A stretch of 64,000 nucleotides of DNA from Pseudevernia furfuracea (lineage: Eukaryota; Ascomycota; Lecanoromycetes; Lecanorales; Parmeliaceae): the NCBI GenBank assembly GCA_022315425.1, contig JAIUPT010000013.1, positions 930,001-994,000 on the forward strand. The letters are read 5' to 3'. Below the pieces are notes generated by a model, which saw nothing but the letters and a program-made list of their open reading frames with translations, made no database searches and was not told the DNA's origin. A program made the translations under genes and the position numbers. Every line of letters begins with the position of its first letter. Within the stretch, counting starts at the first letter, position 1. Positions 21,284 to 33,859 of this stretch are shown here, in pieces.

Positions 21284-24200
21284 ATGGCTGATCTTGATAC
21301 CTACAAAGACAAAATCATTGTTTTCGAGGCGGTCAAGGCTTCAGACACTAGCCGTGTGTTCACTCGTCAGCGTCAGCCTCTTCAACCTACCAACGCACAG
21401 CTACTCTCCCTTCCGAAAGGGTCCTCGCACGAACCTGTGGATATCAAACAAAGCTTTGACGGCGCTTCGGATGAGAATCATACCCCAACATCAGCCATGC
21501 CGTGCGGTTCTCTCCACCCCAGCAGAGCTATGCATGGGCAGGCTCTACATTCTTCGGGCGCTCAGTCCAATAGTTACCCCCTCTCACCGTTATCAGACCG
21601 CATGTCTCAGGCTCCAACCCCCCATTCTCACGCTTCAGGCTCGACTTTTCAGCCTTCAAAACGACCTCATTCTTCAGTCAGAAGCCACTTGACTTCTCAC
21701 TCTGGGGCTACATCCGATCATGCCGATGGAAGTGTCAACATGGCTGGATTCGATCGGTACTATGCCATTTGGCATGACAGAGTTCAGGTGTCCTACCCTG
21801 ATTACGATGAAAGTACGCATATCCGTGTATTTTGAGTTTTGTCGATTTTAACCCGTGATTGCAGGACAAATCCACGACTCTCTTCGCCGGAGTTGGATCA
21901 ATATGCCTGAATTTGAGAGAGCTAATCACGCAGCGCAAGCAGTGTCATCTGGCAACCGGATCCACGGCATCAAACCTGAGCCAACCACGGAATCAAAAGT
22001 TGAAGACACGCCTCCAACGGTTGAGCCTCCAGTATCTGCTGCTGAACTCGAAGAGCAGGAGAATAAGAGCTTCCATCTTCAAACGCTTCTCAAAGACGCA
22101 GGACCCAGAATACTGGAAACGAGTGTAGAGCAGGGTGTCAAGCTCCTTGAATCGCTAAAAGCTCCTCTGCGCATTAAGATGGAAAATAGTCCCGATGCTG
22201 AGCAATGGATCCAACAAATTGACAACCTCATCAAACAGGCTGTCAAGACCAAGACCGTCATTGGCGTTGTTGGAAATACTGGTGCCGGAAAATCTTCAGT
22301 GATCAACGCCATGCTCGACGAGGAAAGGCTTGTGCCCACCAATTGTATGAGAGCTTGTACTGCAGTCGTTACTGAAATCTCGTACAATCATGGTGAGAAG
22401 CCATACCATGCGCAGATTGAATTCATATCGCCCGCCGACTGGCAGAAAGAATTGCAGACTTTATTCCAGGATCTCTTGGACGGAGATGGCAAGGTCTCGC
22501 GAGATTGTGCAAACGAGGATACTGACGCCGGTATCGCGTATGCAAAGATAAAAGCAGTCTATCCTCGCAAGACCAAAGAAGACATAGCCAACAGCAGTGT
22601 GCATAACATGCTGCGAGAAGTATCCCATGTGCTCGGTAAGAGCAGAGATATCCATGAGACGGATTCGCTCGTGTTCTACAAGAAATTGCAGAGTTTCGTT
22701 GACAGCAAAGAGAAGTCTACCGGTAATAAGGACAAAGACAAGAAGACAGAGCGTAGGGAGATGGAGTTCTGGCCATTGATCCGGGTTGTCAGAATCTATG
22801 TGAAGTCTCGAGCACTTGCTACCGGTGCTGTCATCGTGGATCTTCCGGGTGTTCACGATGCCAATGCCGCACGTGCCGCTGTAGCAGAAGGCTACATGAA
22901 GCAATGCACTGGACTGTGGATCGTGGCTCCGATAAACCGCGCCGTGGATGATAAGGCAGCCAAGTCGTTGCTTGGGGAGTCGTTCAAGCGACAGCTGAAG
23001 ATGGATGGAGGCTTTAATTCGGTCACCTTCATTTGTAGTAAGACAGATGACATTAGCCTCGAAGAGGCACAAGATTCTCTTGGCCTGAACGACGAAATGG
23101 AGCCCGATTGGGAAGAGCTGGAAAAGCTTGGGAAACAGACCAAGTCAATGAAAAAGCAGATGGATGAAATGAAAGACACAAAAGCTGTTTACGGTGAAAC
23201 GATGAACGACATCGATGAGCAAATAGAGATCTGGGATGGCTTAAAGGAAAAACTCGAAGATGGAAAGACTGTCTTCCCACCCAAATCGAAGTCTGCGGGC
23301 AGGAAACGAAAAGGCAATAGCAATGACAAAGCCCGCAAGAAGCAGCGGAGATCTAAGTCAAGCGATGACGAAAGCGACGATGTTGAGAATAGCGACCTCA
23401 ATGACAGCTCGGACGAAGGTGGACAAGGGTCTGAAGACGGGTCTGAAACCCAAGAACAACCATTGACCGAGGAACAGATAGTAGCAAAGCTTCAAGAGCT
23501 TCGCTCAACGAAAAAGGAAGCTCGAGCCCAGAGAGGTGAAATCACCGAGCGAATCAACCAAATGCGAAAAGATATCGACGAAAGTAAGAAAGCCGAAGAA
23601 AAGATCGAGAGCAAAATGAACGCTATGTGCATTTCTGGAAGGAATGCCTATTCGAAGGGCGCCATCCAGCAGGATTTTGCCGCCGGTATCAAGGAGCTCG
23701 ACCAGGAACTTGCCGCTGAAGAGGACGAGGAGAACTTTAACCCAGATGCTGAGATCCGAGATTATGGCGAAGTTGCTCGGGGTTTACCCGTCTTCTGCGT
23801 ATCCTCTCGTGGCTACCAGAAATTGCAAGGGAGACTGAGAAAAGATCCTCACATCGCCGGATTTACAAATATTGAGGAGACCGAAATCCCTCAACTGCAA
23901 GCTCATTGCGAAAAACTCACGGAGACGGGCCGATCAGCCAACTGCAGGACTTTTATTAACAAGCTGAGCCAGCTACTAAACTCATTGACTCTGTGGGCGT
24001 CCAGTGATGGTACTAGCGCAAATATGACCCCCGAACAGAGAGCAAGAGAAGCAAGATACTTACAAAAGGGGCTGAAATCGCTTGAGAGTGTAAGTGCGCG
24101 GGGCCCTGATTCCATGTACAAGTAGGACATTTTTCTGTTTTTCTGCATTATGGTGGGAAGGAAAGGAAAAGGGGCAGCGAGACGAGAAAACGCGGGTTAC

Positions 24201-25747
24201 CGCGTCAATCATCATAGCTGTATGGTAGAATTCCTTGAATTCTCGCTGATACTTCAAAACTCTAGGGCCTCGAGACCACCGTTAAGACCGCTTGCAAGGA
24301 CCTTGGTGAAGAGTTCGCCGACAACATCTACGACAAATACGGTAAGCAGGTCAATTGCAAGTTGTGAACTCAGCTCTGACAGAAAGACTGTAGAAACCGC
24401 AGTTTCGAATGCCATCAACGATTCAATCACGACTGCTCTCAAATGGGGGGCACCTGTCAATCGCGAAGACCGTGCAGCGGGTGGACTCCATTGGAGCTCA
24501 TATAAAGCAATTTGCCGACGTAATGGAGTGTATAGCAACGCTCAAGGGCCACATGTAAGTCATCGGTTGTCCTCTTCCATGATTTATATAATGCTAATCT
24601 ACATCGTGTTAGGAATGGAACGTGGAGCTGTAAGTGTTGAAATTGAGGAACCTCGAAGACTTCCTTCTAACAGTCATTAGCGCTGAACCTATGATGAAGT
24701 TGCTTGCTTCTGGGTGGGAGAAGGTCTTCTCACGCCGCTCTCCAATAGTGATGGCCAGCTTCGCCCGCAACGCAGCGGCTTGCTTGAAAAAGTTTCATAA
24801 GGACATCGAGGCCCGAGCTCGTCAAATAGGTACAGGCATCGCCGGGCTCCACATGTTGCAGCAGCAAGTCGGCAATTACGAGAATATTCTGAAGGATCTT
24901 TCTGCGACCGTGAAGGATACGATTAATACTAACCAAAAGGAGATCAACCGCGAATTCGTTCCAGTCATCGAGCAAGCGATGGCGGCTGCTTATGAGGCAT
25001 GTGTCGAAGAGCGAGGTAAGTCCCTAATGCTCCTGCCGGGCTGATCACTGGCTAATCGCGACAGGTACCGGGAGCTTTGCTCGTATGAAAGCAGCAATGA
25101 ATAGTCACGTCGCCCAAGAGCGCCATACCATGTTCCAGTCGAGCGCAGAAAACGTAAAAGACCGGCTCAGCGTCATGCTCAAGGAGCTGGAAGTGTACAT
25201 GAACGACAAAGCTGACGAAGTCTACATTGCGATGCGACGCGATTACAATTCGGTTCTGGGTGGGGGCGAAGTACCTCAGAGTGGGGAGATTCTACCAAAG
25301 ACGCAACGCCTTGTGCGTAAAGAGATGATGCGTATCATTGATGGCGTTGAAGAGATATTCAAAAAGATTGCCGGGTTGAAGGTCAAAGATGAGGGCGATG
25401 AGCAGGACAAGAATGGCGCTCATAGTAGTGAAGATGAGGATGGAGGCCGTGTTGTTGGCAAGAAAGAGGAGTATGAAGACCAAGTTGTTGATAAAAAAGA
25501 GGGGGACGAAGACAGCAAGGTCGAGACGGAAACAAGCCCATCACCGAGCCAGGTTAGAGACCAGGAACGGCCTAAGCGAGAGGACTCTCCCAACGTACCA
25601 GTGGCAGACGCAGACTCTGATCGCGAGCCTAAAACGAAGCTGAAGAGTGCTGAAGCTCAGGAGCGAGTGAACGGTCTTGTTCATTCAAAGGTCGACAGCG
25701 ATGATTCAGATGGATCGGAGAGCTCTAGTGGTTTCGAATCGAATTAG
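21284..25747 (+). CDS. Large dynamin-type GTPase, nuclear GTPase SLIP-GC-like
   Basis: Seven exons (21284-21812, 21865-24089, 24266-24341, 24394-24554, 24613-24629, 24681-25015, 25065-25747) join in frame to 1341 residues. A disordered Ser/Pro-rich N-terminus of about 200 residues precedes a GTPase domain with P-loop GNTGAGKSS at about 313-321, G3 DLPG at 502-505 and G4 SKTD at 568-571. An acidic and Lys/Arg-rich insert follows (about 640-700, with GRKRKG and RKKQRR as likely nuclear signals), then coiled coil and a helical C-terminal half ending in another acidic tail. The layout matches fungal homologues of vertebrate nuclear GTPase SLIP-GC. The biological role in fungi is unknown to me. 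Exon 5 is a 17-nt microexon (EWNVEL junction). The large exon 2 is certain; the small exons are inferred from splice motifs and continuous helical sequence. Confidence 0.88.
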
Positions 25748-26071
25748 GGCTCTCCAAATCCTTCGCTTTTCCACCTAAGCGTTCGATTCTGGGCCCTCCT
25801 TCCTGGGACATTCGGTTCCATGCGTCTGCTCCAATTGATTGCTGGAAATTTTCTTGTACCAAAGTGCCCACGAGATTCTAGCATTTGATTCTCATCGACT
25901 TCTTGTCAACAAACTGTTTCATTCTGATCACTAGATCCAGCTAAGGTAGATTAATACATAGATCTGAAAAACTGCAAGGTATCTCGCGCTCCGTTGAACA
26001 TGCTAGTCACCGATTGACTTAAGATCAACGCACCTTAATCCGCGCTCCAGCAACAAGAAATTGACCCACCT
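25748..26071. other. Convergent intergenic spacer
   Basis: The spacer lies between the 3' ends of the plus-strand GTPase gene and the minus-strand dienelactone hydrolase gene. Nothing beyond likely 3' untranslated sequence is seen. Confidence 0.5.
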
Positions 26072-27162
26072 CTATTTCGGTACCAACCATCTCCCAAAGA
26101 AATCAACAGCTTGGTCCTCTGCCATCTGCCCGCGCCTCTTCTCGTCTTCGTCTCCACTAGCACATTTCGGAGTCAGCATTGCCATTTGTAGATGAAATTT
26201 GGGGAACAAGACATGTCTGGGGAGCAAAAAGGGTGCTAAATTGGACAATTTGCTCCCGCAACTCAAAAAGCAGTCTCGAAAAGAAAGGAGATAAGTCAGA
26301 AAAGTGCCTTACGGATCCCCACGAATAGCAAATCCATGTCGCGCTCCTTCCACTACAGTCATCTCGAACATCTTCCCCCTGATCTTATCCGCATTCAACT
26401 CCAATTCCTTCCTCGCAAAAACCTGCTTGATCATTTCGTTTCCCTCCGACTTAAGCTGATAATCCTTCGAACCATTGCTAATGGACAAAGGCATCTTTAC
26501 CGCTTCCATATCCGCCGGCAACACTAGTTGGCTGGGATGAGCGGTGAAGCCACAATCCAGCAATGATTTGCCGGACGACGACTTCTCAATGTCCTGACAG
26601 AGCAAGGTGACGTATTTCCCACCCCAGCAGAATCCAGCGGCGCCAATGGGCAGGGGGGTGGAAGAGCGGAGGGAGGAGAAGAAGCTGAAGATTCGGGGTT
26701 TGCAGATGGAGGCCCGGCAGTGGTAGAGAGCGAAGGGCATGTGCGTCATGGCCCGCAGCCCCGGCAAGATTTTGTGGAGGATGGGAGTTTGGGCGTCTGT
26801 GACCGTGTGGATGGTGGAGAGGAGTCTGGGCTCCAGCACGAATCCTAACCCAACCGTCAGCACGGCCCAGCCAACCCCTTCCTGCACGCTCAAACGGTTG
26901 GTCTTTCTATACCGTCCATGAAATCAGGCAAGTAAACAGTATACCCCCCTCTCTCCGCATACTTATCGGCCAGAACCCGCGAATTGTTGAGAGACCAGCC
27001 GAATATATCTGGTATGATGACCACTATGGCTTTGGCAGCAACGCCAGAGGGCGGATCCGTCACGTAAGTCTTTAGAGCGTGGATTGTCTCCTCTCGACCG
27101 GCGGGTGTTCCTTCGTGAAGTACGCCGGAGGCGCAATCTTTGCAGGGCATTGAAGCTGCCAT
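26072..27162 (-). CDS. Dienelactone hydrolase-family protein
   Basis: Three exons (27162-26913, 26844-26313, 26156-26072) give 288 residues. The family consists of alpha/beta hydrolases with a Cys-Asp-His triad. The protein starts MAASMPCKDCASGVLHEGTPAG, has VVIIPDIFGW, YLPDFMDG, the nucleophile elbow GFCWGG, the acid in NGSKD and the His in GARHGF. The two introns are deduced from the family: the first removes 68 bp and gives DFMDGFVLEPRLL; the second (156 bp) joins RGDP to GDEDEKRRGQMAEDQAVDFFGRWL, the usual C-terminal helix. Known members act on lactones or aromatic breakdown products; the substrate here is unknown. Confidence 0.92.
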
Positions 27163-27627
27163 TGTCGAGGGTATGATTGGAACGATGGGGATGGTATATC
27201 TTAACGTTTTTTTTAGCAGTTGGGGAAGAGGATGGGAAGCAGCAAAGGGTGAGGGGAGCTATTTTCGTGCCCGAAGGCGAAGGGCCATTACTACAACAGA
27301 AGGCGGACTTTATGCGGGGCGGAGATCGTTATCTCCAGAGCGCATGTTGGGTGAAAGAGGACGCGTTTTCTGCAGAGATAGCATTCCTATCACATTTTAA
27401 GCATCGAATCGTCGTGCAGAATCACTGAGGCATAGTGTATTCGATATCGCAAAGCCTTCTAAAGCCCTTCTGTCACTGCGAGCTTCCTCAAGGAGATACA
27501 ATGCCTTGACCATCGCCTTTTAGAGTCTCTATCGAACAAGCAAGCTTTGGGTCTGTTCTCATCTTGAGCTCTGGCCTTTTTCAGCTTTACCAAGCTGTCT
27601 CGCATGGGCATCACGCATGACGGTGAG

Positions 27628-27900
27628 CTACTCGTAGTCAAAGGTGGGAAATTTTTTAGTCTGAGCTTGGCCCCACCGGCCACGAGGTGGGGCCCCGTGG
27701 GGGTATGGCGGAATCGGCTCGGCAATATAATTTTCCGGCCCCCCCTCGAACATAGAGTCTGAATTACTGAGACTAGGAAATTTTACCATCAAATCCCGCA
27801 CCATCACTGACGAATACGTAGTACCTGTACCTCCACTCCCATCAACTTTGTCATGGCTAGCAATCCATACTACCTTCACGCTAAGTCTATCTCTCATCAT
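27628..27900 (-). CDS. Possible small hypothetical protein, 90 residues
   Basis: An open frame from ATG 27900 to TAG 27628 reads MMRDRLSVKVVWIASHDK, then a Ser/Gly-rich part, FPSLSNSDSMFEGGPENY and a Pro-rich end. There is no signal peptide, membrane helix or known motif. It could be a short gene or a chance frame; the composition is the only support. Confidence 0.25.
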   Translation of the reverse strand: MMRDRLSVKVVWIASHDKVDGSGGTGTTYSSVMVRDLMVKFPSLSNSDSMFEGGPENYIAEPIPPYPHGAPPRGRWGQAQTKKFPTFDYE

Positions 27901-28481
27901 TGTGATCCGCTGAGTCGTATGATCATTGGCTAGATGGCAGAGGCTGAGAAAGGCTTTGCAGTTTGGGAGAGATTAACAAAGGCACCCTCGAGAGATCCAT
28001 TGAATGGGCGTGTAAATGGTACTCAGTATACGGCCGCCGACTTCAATTTGAAAGCCGGCAATCCTCCATCGTCGATTTTATCCAGCAAAGAGGAATGCTA
28101 AAGGGCTAAGTAGAGTACATATTGGAACCTCTTGTAGACACTTCTTTCACAGGCTGGGGATTCCTCCTCTTTTAGAATCATTAACAGATTAGGGTTAGGG
28201 AAATTTCCAAGAAGATTAAGAAAATAAAGATGAGGCAGGAGTTGAAAGCATCACTCATGCACCGTGAGCGTACCGTCTGATAAGTAATAGTCAGCGTATC
28301 TTCAACATGTGTAAATCGAAGGGCCATTAAGAGCTATGAATAAGGTAGGTAGTTCTCTCGTATACGCGCTTATATATCTTTGCAGTCAAGCATAACAAGA
28401 TATCGTTTCGAAGTCAAGCGATGCGTCAAGCGTTGTACGAAATAGACCTGTGGCTATTTCTCCTCTGAGTGACATATTCAC
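27901..28481. other. Intergenic region downstream of the P450
   Basis: AT-rich spacer. At about 28189-28199 the sequence TTAGGGTTAGGG gives two telomere-type units, too few to mean anything on its own. No gene is seen here, nor in 27163-27627 apart from the promoter of the hydrolase gene. Confidence 0.45.
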
Positions 28482-30406
28482 TCATGCTTTCTGTCTCAGA
28501 GATCCCCCACCACTCCTCCTCTTACTCACTTTTACCTGAAAATCCTCCTGCAGTACAAACCAATCATCGTGCACCGTCCAATCGTGTTGCGGATCAGCAA
28601 GTGCAACGTCGAAACGTAGCACTATTTCAGGTATGATTTTGTTCATCCCCATTAGCGCTAAGCTTTTGCCTATGCATACACGAGGACCACGACCAAACTG
28701 CCAATAAGGCATCAGCCACTTGCTCGCAAGCCTCAAGAGAAGGTCATTGAGGGTGGTGATCAGATACTAACAGTGAAGAAGTATTGCTCCATCTGGCTCA
28801 CGACTGCTCGGGCTTCGAGCCAACGCTCAGGACGGAAGGAGTCAGCGTCTGGACCGAAAATGGAACGATTCGCATGCGCGACCCAGCTGTTGACTCCAAC
28901 AATTGTCTGTCAATATGTCAGTGCTGAGTCCTGTTTTTCGTGACTAGTCGCCAGGAATGCTCCGGCGAGATATATCACCAACGCAGCCCAGTGGAGAGGG
29001 CAAACTTACGCCCTCTGGAAAGAATCGACCCGCCAGTTCTAGTCAGCCCTTCGGAACCACTCGGGGAAGGTTGAGACCGGTGGCTGGAAACATCCTTAGA
29101 ACTTCCTTTATAAAGGCTTGGAGATAGCAACCTTTGTAGAGATTTGGAGGTCAGCAGTGTCCCTAAAAGAGATTCCCTGGACTTCGAACCAGATTCAGAA
29201 CAGGAGATTCGGATTCCAAAATACGTACAATCTTGCGCATCTTTCATCGAGATCCTCTCGTTCGACCCTTTGTTCAGCCCATCCAATTCTTGTCGCAGCT
29301 TCTCTAGTACCTGAGGATACTGAATAAGAAAGTGAATCGCCGCCGCTAATGAGATTCCCGTTGTCTCTCCACCCGCAATCACATTTGATAAAACATGATA
29401 GAATGCATCGTCAACCTTAAAATGCTGAGGATCCCGTCTATGCTTCGCCAATAACGATCCAAGGTAATCCGTTTGAAGTAAAGCACCGCCTTCTGTCTTT
29501 TCTTCGTCTATAGCGTGCTCTTTGTCTGACCGATTATTCCATTGCGCGATTGCTTTGGCAGTGAACGAGTAGATATAGGCAATCCCGACTTCGCCTTTAG
29601 GCGCCATAAGCTGAAGGATACGGAACACGAACGGATGCCATTCTCCGAAGACGCCCATGACGGCACCATAACGCGCGTAAGTATGGATCGTTGCTATGAT
29701 GTCTGCGATTTCGATACCTTTTTCTAGAAATCCAACTGGCTGGTCAAACTACAACATCTGTTAGAGGTCGTACGCTTCTGATAGTGGCATAAGGTACGGG
29801 CACACCGTGAGAGAGCCAATTGCGTCAAAGGCGTAGTATTGAAGCCACTGTGCCATGTCAATAGTATTGCCCTGGTCTGCGAATTCCGCCAGCTTTTCTA
29901 GAAACATTGTCGATGTGTTGTCGACTTGATATTGTATGTTCGTGAGAGCCCCCATCTGGTACAATGTGCTTATCTGGCGTCGTCTACCAGCATTATGTTC
30001 AATATCAAGGGAGCTGAATATGTTCGATTCTGCGGTCGGAAGTGCCCACGATAAGTATCGAGGTGCCTGATGAGTGAGAATAAAGTTCATCACATATCTT
30101 GAAAAGCTAGAATGTTGTACCTACCTTGACAAGCTGTTCATGACTTCTGTAGATGATTTTGGAGGCTTCCAGGTCGTCGATACTGTACTCATTGGGCGAT
30201 ATTCGTACAATGGGCCCATATTTTTTATGAATATTGACGTTGATCTCGTGGTACTTGCGAGAATTGATGGCCTTGAATAACCAGAAACGAGTGTACTTGG
30301 CGAGTGGTGGACCTGGGATGTCCCGTAGAGGCGTAGCATATGCTTTATATAATGTGCGCAGGACTATGGCTACCAGCACAGTAGTAATGAGCATCGAGAC
30401 CGCCAT
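28482..30406 (-). pseudogene. Cytochrome P450 (pisatin-demethylase-like) with one in-frame stop
   Basis: Six exons can be laid out in frame: 30406-30125, 30066-29806, 29748-29229, 29131-29010, 28906-28772 and 28697-28482, a 511-residue frame. It has an N-terminal membrane anchor, the RDIPGPPLAKYTRFW hinge, I-helix VIAGGETTG, ExxR as KEVLR, PERW and the heme loop FGRGPRVCIG. The only defect is codon 384, TGA at 29045-29043, where relatives have a residue in the VPKGGL..GRFFPEG segment; GGA to TGA would explain it. The stop lies after ExxR but before the heme cysteine, so a product ending there could not bind heme. All five introns are intact, suggesting a recent loss, a strain variant or a sequencing error. 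I see no intron that would remove the stop without deleting the conserved LPRVVPKG segment. Confidence 0.8.
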
Positions 30407-31140
30407 TATTGTCACGCTGGGATGGAGGGAGGCTAGTCTGTATATGAGAAGAAGTTATTCTACGGATCAACGAACAATATGGCTGATATGGGATGAAGCA
30501 CGTAGGAAGGTGCAAGGAGGGCTGTATGGCTCCGCGGCGAATGGTAGCTTCGTTTTATGACAGAGGAAAGAGAAACGTCAGTGAGTGCTTAAGCGGACAG
30601 TAGTGGTTCGTGGGGTGAGGAGGAGAGTAAATCAGCCTCGTGATTGGAACGAGGGGTATTCGGGCGTCGGGTGAGAAAAGCGATCCCATCCATTCGCTAG
30701 CGACATTACTGCAGCTACTCGTAGGATCTCCGTAGTCAGATCTACGTACTTGTTTTCTAGCGATCTGCAAGAATTGGATTTGACTGGCTAGTTGGGGGTG
30801 CAAAAGAACAATTTGGGCTTGACGCATATTTTTCGGAGCGAATTTCGCAGGAATTCGAATCGACTTCCTATTTTGAAATTCAAGGCCGTAAGAGCAAGTC
30901 ATTCGCACAAAGCGCCTTTGCAAAGACCATGGGACTAAAGCCTCTGCAATCATTTGCTCGAATTACCTCGAGTCTATTTTACAGTGTTTAAAGGTTTCAA
31001 CTTTCGGAAACAACGCAATCATAGCTGGTCTGCTTTTCTGCTGGTCGGAGTAAAACAGCTTGCGTGAATCGAAAGTACAGCTGCGTCGATTTGAGGAGTA
31101 TGTCCTAGCGCAACACCGGATTGTGTAGAGTCATCAGGGA

Positions 31141-31211
31141 CGGAAGGACCAATGTAAGCACTGTACCAAGAGGCTGATCAGTAACATAAGGCAACTAGTA
31201 CAGCATATTAT
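31141..31211 (+). repeat. Diverged direct repeat, copy A
   Basis: The block GGAAGGACCAATG..TACCAAGAGGCTGATCAG and onward to AACTAGTACAGCATATT recurs about 570 bp downstream with a few differences, several of them transitions, and one short gap. The unit of about 65-70 bp is not part of any recognised gene. It may be a remnant of a short mobile element. Confidence 0.6.
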
Positions 31212-31712
31212 GTATTATGTCATGACGGTGTACTGCGACAAACAACTCCACAATTTTGTTTACACGTGTTCTAGAAGACATGTGAACAACCAAAAAGTCC
31301 GCCTTTCCCCCTCTTCTTCAGCCCAAAAACGTAAGGATCAACAATACAGGATTGAGACGAGCATATGCATTAGGACTACATAGACAACCGGATTTGCTAT
31401 CTCAGCAGATGAAAGATAAGCAGGAGCGTTTCGAAGGCAGCCAGCCCTATGTGCAATTAATTGCCGCATAAAGCCGTCTGACTGCCGCACGGGACCAAGT
31501 GCAGTGGACAAATGGGGAATGATTTGGACGGGATAACATCAACCATACCAATCTCCGAGCCTCGCCGCTCCCAGTTCATCATTCATGGCAACGACAGGGT
31601 GAGTCTGTCTTCAACAGCATCTTTGTTGTCTTGATAGTTAATGCGTCTTCTCTAGACCGCGGCTAGCACAGAAAGTATCTAGCGCGCTAAATCAAAAAGT
31701 TAGAGGGAAAAG

Positions 31713-31777
31713 ATGGAAGGACTAACGTTACCAAAAAGCTGATCAGTAACATAATGCAACTAGTACAGTATATTTTG
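31713..31777 (+). repeat. Diverged direct repeat, copy B
   Basis: Second copy of the unit at 31141-31211, carrying CTGATCAGTAACATAA and GCAACTAGTACAG. Differences from copy A include AGG to AAA and CAGC to CAGT. Confidence 0.6.
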
Positions 31778-32525
31778 TTGTGACCTGAATGTAAGGGACC
31801 GTCTGATGTTTCATCAGGCAGTCTCCTCCGTTTCTACATGCAGTTTCCGGGGAAGAAAATGCCTCACACCTTTGACTTGCATCGGGCAAGCTGCCTCACA
31901 GCCTCACTTGGTTCTTCACAGGATCTGGGATTTTCTCAAGGTCACGTCATGAAGGATCCAGTATCGGATTCAGGAACCAAGGTGCGTCTTTCATCCTGTC
32001 ACAACCGTTCTCCATTTCTCCACTGCCATCATTCTAATCCTAGCAATCCAGGAACGCTCTAATCAACCGACGCCATGACCCTCTTTAAGACTATCTGCTC
32101 TCGGTACGCGCTGGAGACTCCTCACTGTAACGCTTAAGCGGACAAAACAGTACACGTAGGGCACAGTTTCCCTGCAGGCATGAAATATTGGAATAGTCTA
32201 CTGAATTTCTCTCCGCAATTCTGCTTTCACCTTCTCTTCCCTTCTACGTCAAAATCCACATTCTTGAAAAATGCCGTTTGCTTTCTGAGTGAGTGTTGTC
32301 TTGATTTTGTGCTGATTATCTTGCCCGTATCGGACAGCACGGCCAGTGGACGCTTCTCAGCAATCGAGCAGGGTGTCAAACCCTCAAATTCCAACTCCAA
32401 GTCGCATAGTTGCTCAAGTAAGGACCACGTTGCATGAAAACTGCAGTCCTTCTGCCAGTCTCGGCGTCACCGCGAGCCTCTCTGGATCTTTTGTAGGGAC
32501 CCAGAAAGTTGGCTCCTAGGCTACA

Positions 32526-33859
32526 ATGACGCCGCCTGCAAGTGGCGACCAGAACCAGGGGTCGACCATCAATGCCGTCATTTGGTCCTTTGTAGCAGTG
32601 TCTCTCCTCACAGTCGTCGCAAGACTCTTTGGTCGCATAAAATTGACTAGAAATGTGGGATGGGATGACTTCTGGATCCTGATTTCCATGGTCGGTCCTC
32701 AAAGGAAATTGTCTCTGCATCAGAGTGACTGACGGGCGTAACAGGCTTTTAACCTCGTCTACGCCTGCATAGCATCTGCAGCGGTAGCCGCGGGGAGCGG
32801 AAGACATGCTTACTACATCGGTCTGCCAGCCACGTCCAAAGCCATCAGACTTGAGGTCGTTGCCGATTGGTTTGGCATCATCTCTGTCGCCTTGCTGAAG
32901 CTAGCTGTGGGCTGCCTATACACGAAACTGTTCAATCTGACACCGTTACATAAGTGGATCCTATATGGTCTAAGCATTAGCTGTATTGTGACGCAAACGA
33001 TATGCGCCATCTTACTTTCGACGCAATGTACACCGCTTCAAGGACTATGGGACCCCCTACTTAAGCCAAAGTGCTGGTCACCTTCCGTACTCATTGACTT
33101 TGCGATCTTCGCAGGCTGTGAGTAATTTCTGATAGTTGTATAACAAGAGTACACCTGACGAACTTAGCATACTCGGCTTTCCTTGACCTTGCGTTTGCAA
33201 TATATCCGACCACTATTCTCTTCAAACTGAAGATGAGCATAAAGAGGAAGATCTGTGCCAGTTGCGCTCTGAGTTTTGGTATCTTGTAAGTGGAAGATCC
33301 CAGCAACTCCAGAAGTGCATTCGCTAAGTTTTCTAGTGCCGCAGTAGCCGGTATCTATAAATGCACCACTCTCCAAGGTTTTCGCGACGTTGAAGATTTT
33401 ACGTGGTCTACTGGTGACCTTCTCATTTTGACAGCGTGGGTGCTAATTCCACTCCGAATGCTCCGGCTGACCCACTTTGCTTCCAGAGTCGAGCCCGCCG
33501 TGATTATCATCGCAGCTTGCTTACCCACTCTCCAGCCTTTCTACTTGCTTCTTACAAAGCAAAAGGAAGCCTTGAAAAACAGCAGCCGAAAAAAGTCGAG
33601 CCATTCAACTAACTATCAACTTCGTTCTGTCTCCAAAGGTTCGAAAGGGCTCGGCAATCAGAGGCCGAAAGACCCATATGCAATAAACACGTCTATGTTT
33701 GGCGACGATGACGGCATGGAGGACAGAATCCTTCCATCACAGGGAATTCGTAGGACGTACGATGTTGCTGTCACTCATGGCGCACGGAGTGTTACGGATA
33801 TGCCGGGGGATGATTTGGAAAGCAGGATAGCTCAATGGGAACTTCCTAGCAGGGCATGA
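32526..33859 (+). CDS. Pth11-like integral membrane protein (fungal rhodopsin domain)
   Basis: Five exons, 32526-32690, 32745-33117, 33168-33285, 33337-33435 and 33487-33859, join in frame to 320 residues. Seven membrane helices are visible. Family marks are NVGWDDFWILISM at the first loop, GLPATSKAIRLEVVADWFGI, CTPLQGLWDP with the conserved Cys pair, IYKCTTL and AVEPAVIIIAACLPTLQP before helix 7. The cytosolic tail is basic then acidic. Removing the last intron (51 bp, GTGGGT to TTCCAG) is needed to create LLILTAVEPAV. The family includes Pth11-like receptors, but most members, including this one, lack the N-terminal CFEM domain and have no known ligand. It lies next to the transposon island. 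Confidence 0.9.

Larger units (their letters stand above)
30407..32525. other. Long intergenic region
   Basis: About 2.1 kb lies between the P450 (minus) and the Pth11-like gene (plus), starting with the P450 promoter side. Open frames at 30555-30953 and 31838-32437 have no recognisable content. A diverged direct repeat (listed separately) occurs at 31141-31211 and 31713-31777. Confidence 0.45.

Noticed and set aside
28189..28200. Telomere-like TTAGGGTTAGGG
   Set aside because: Only two units, within ordinary AT-rich intergenic sequence, so it is most likely chance.
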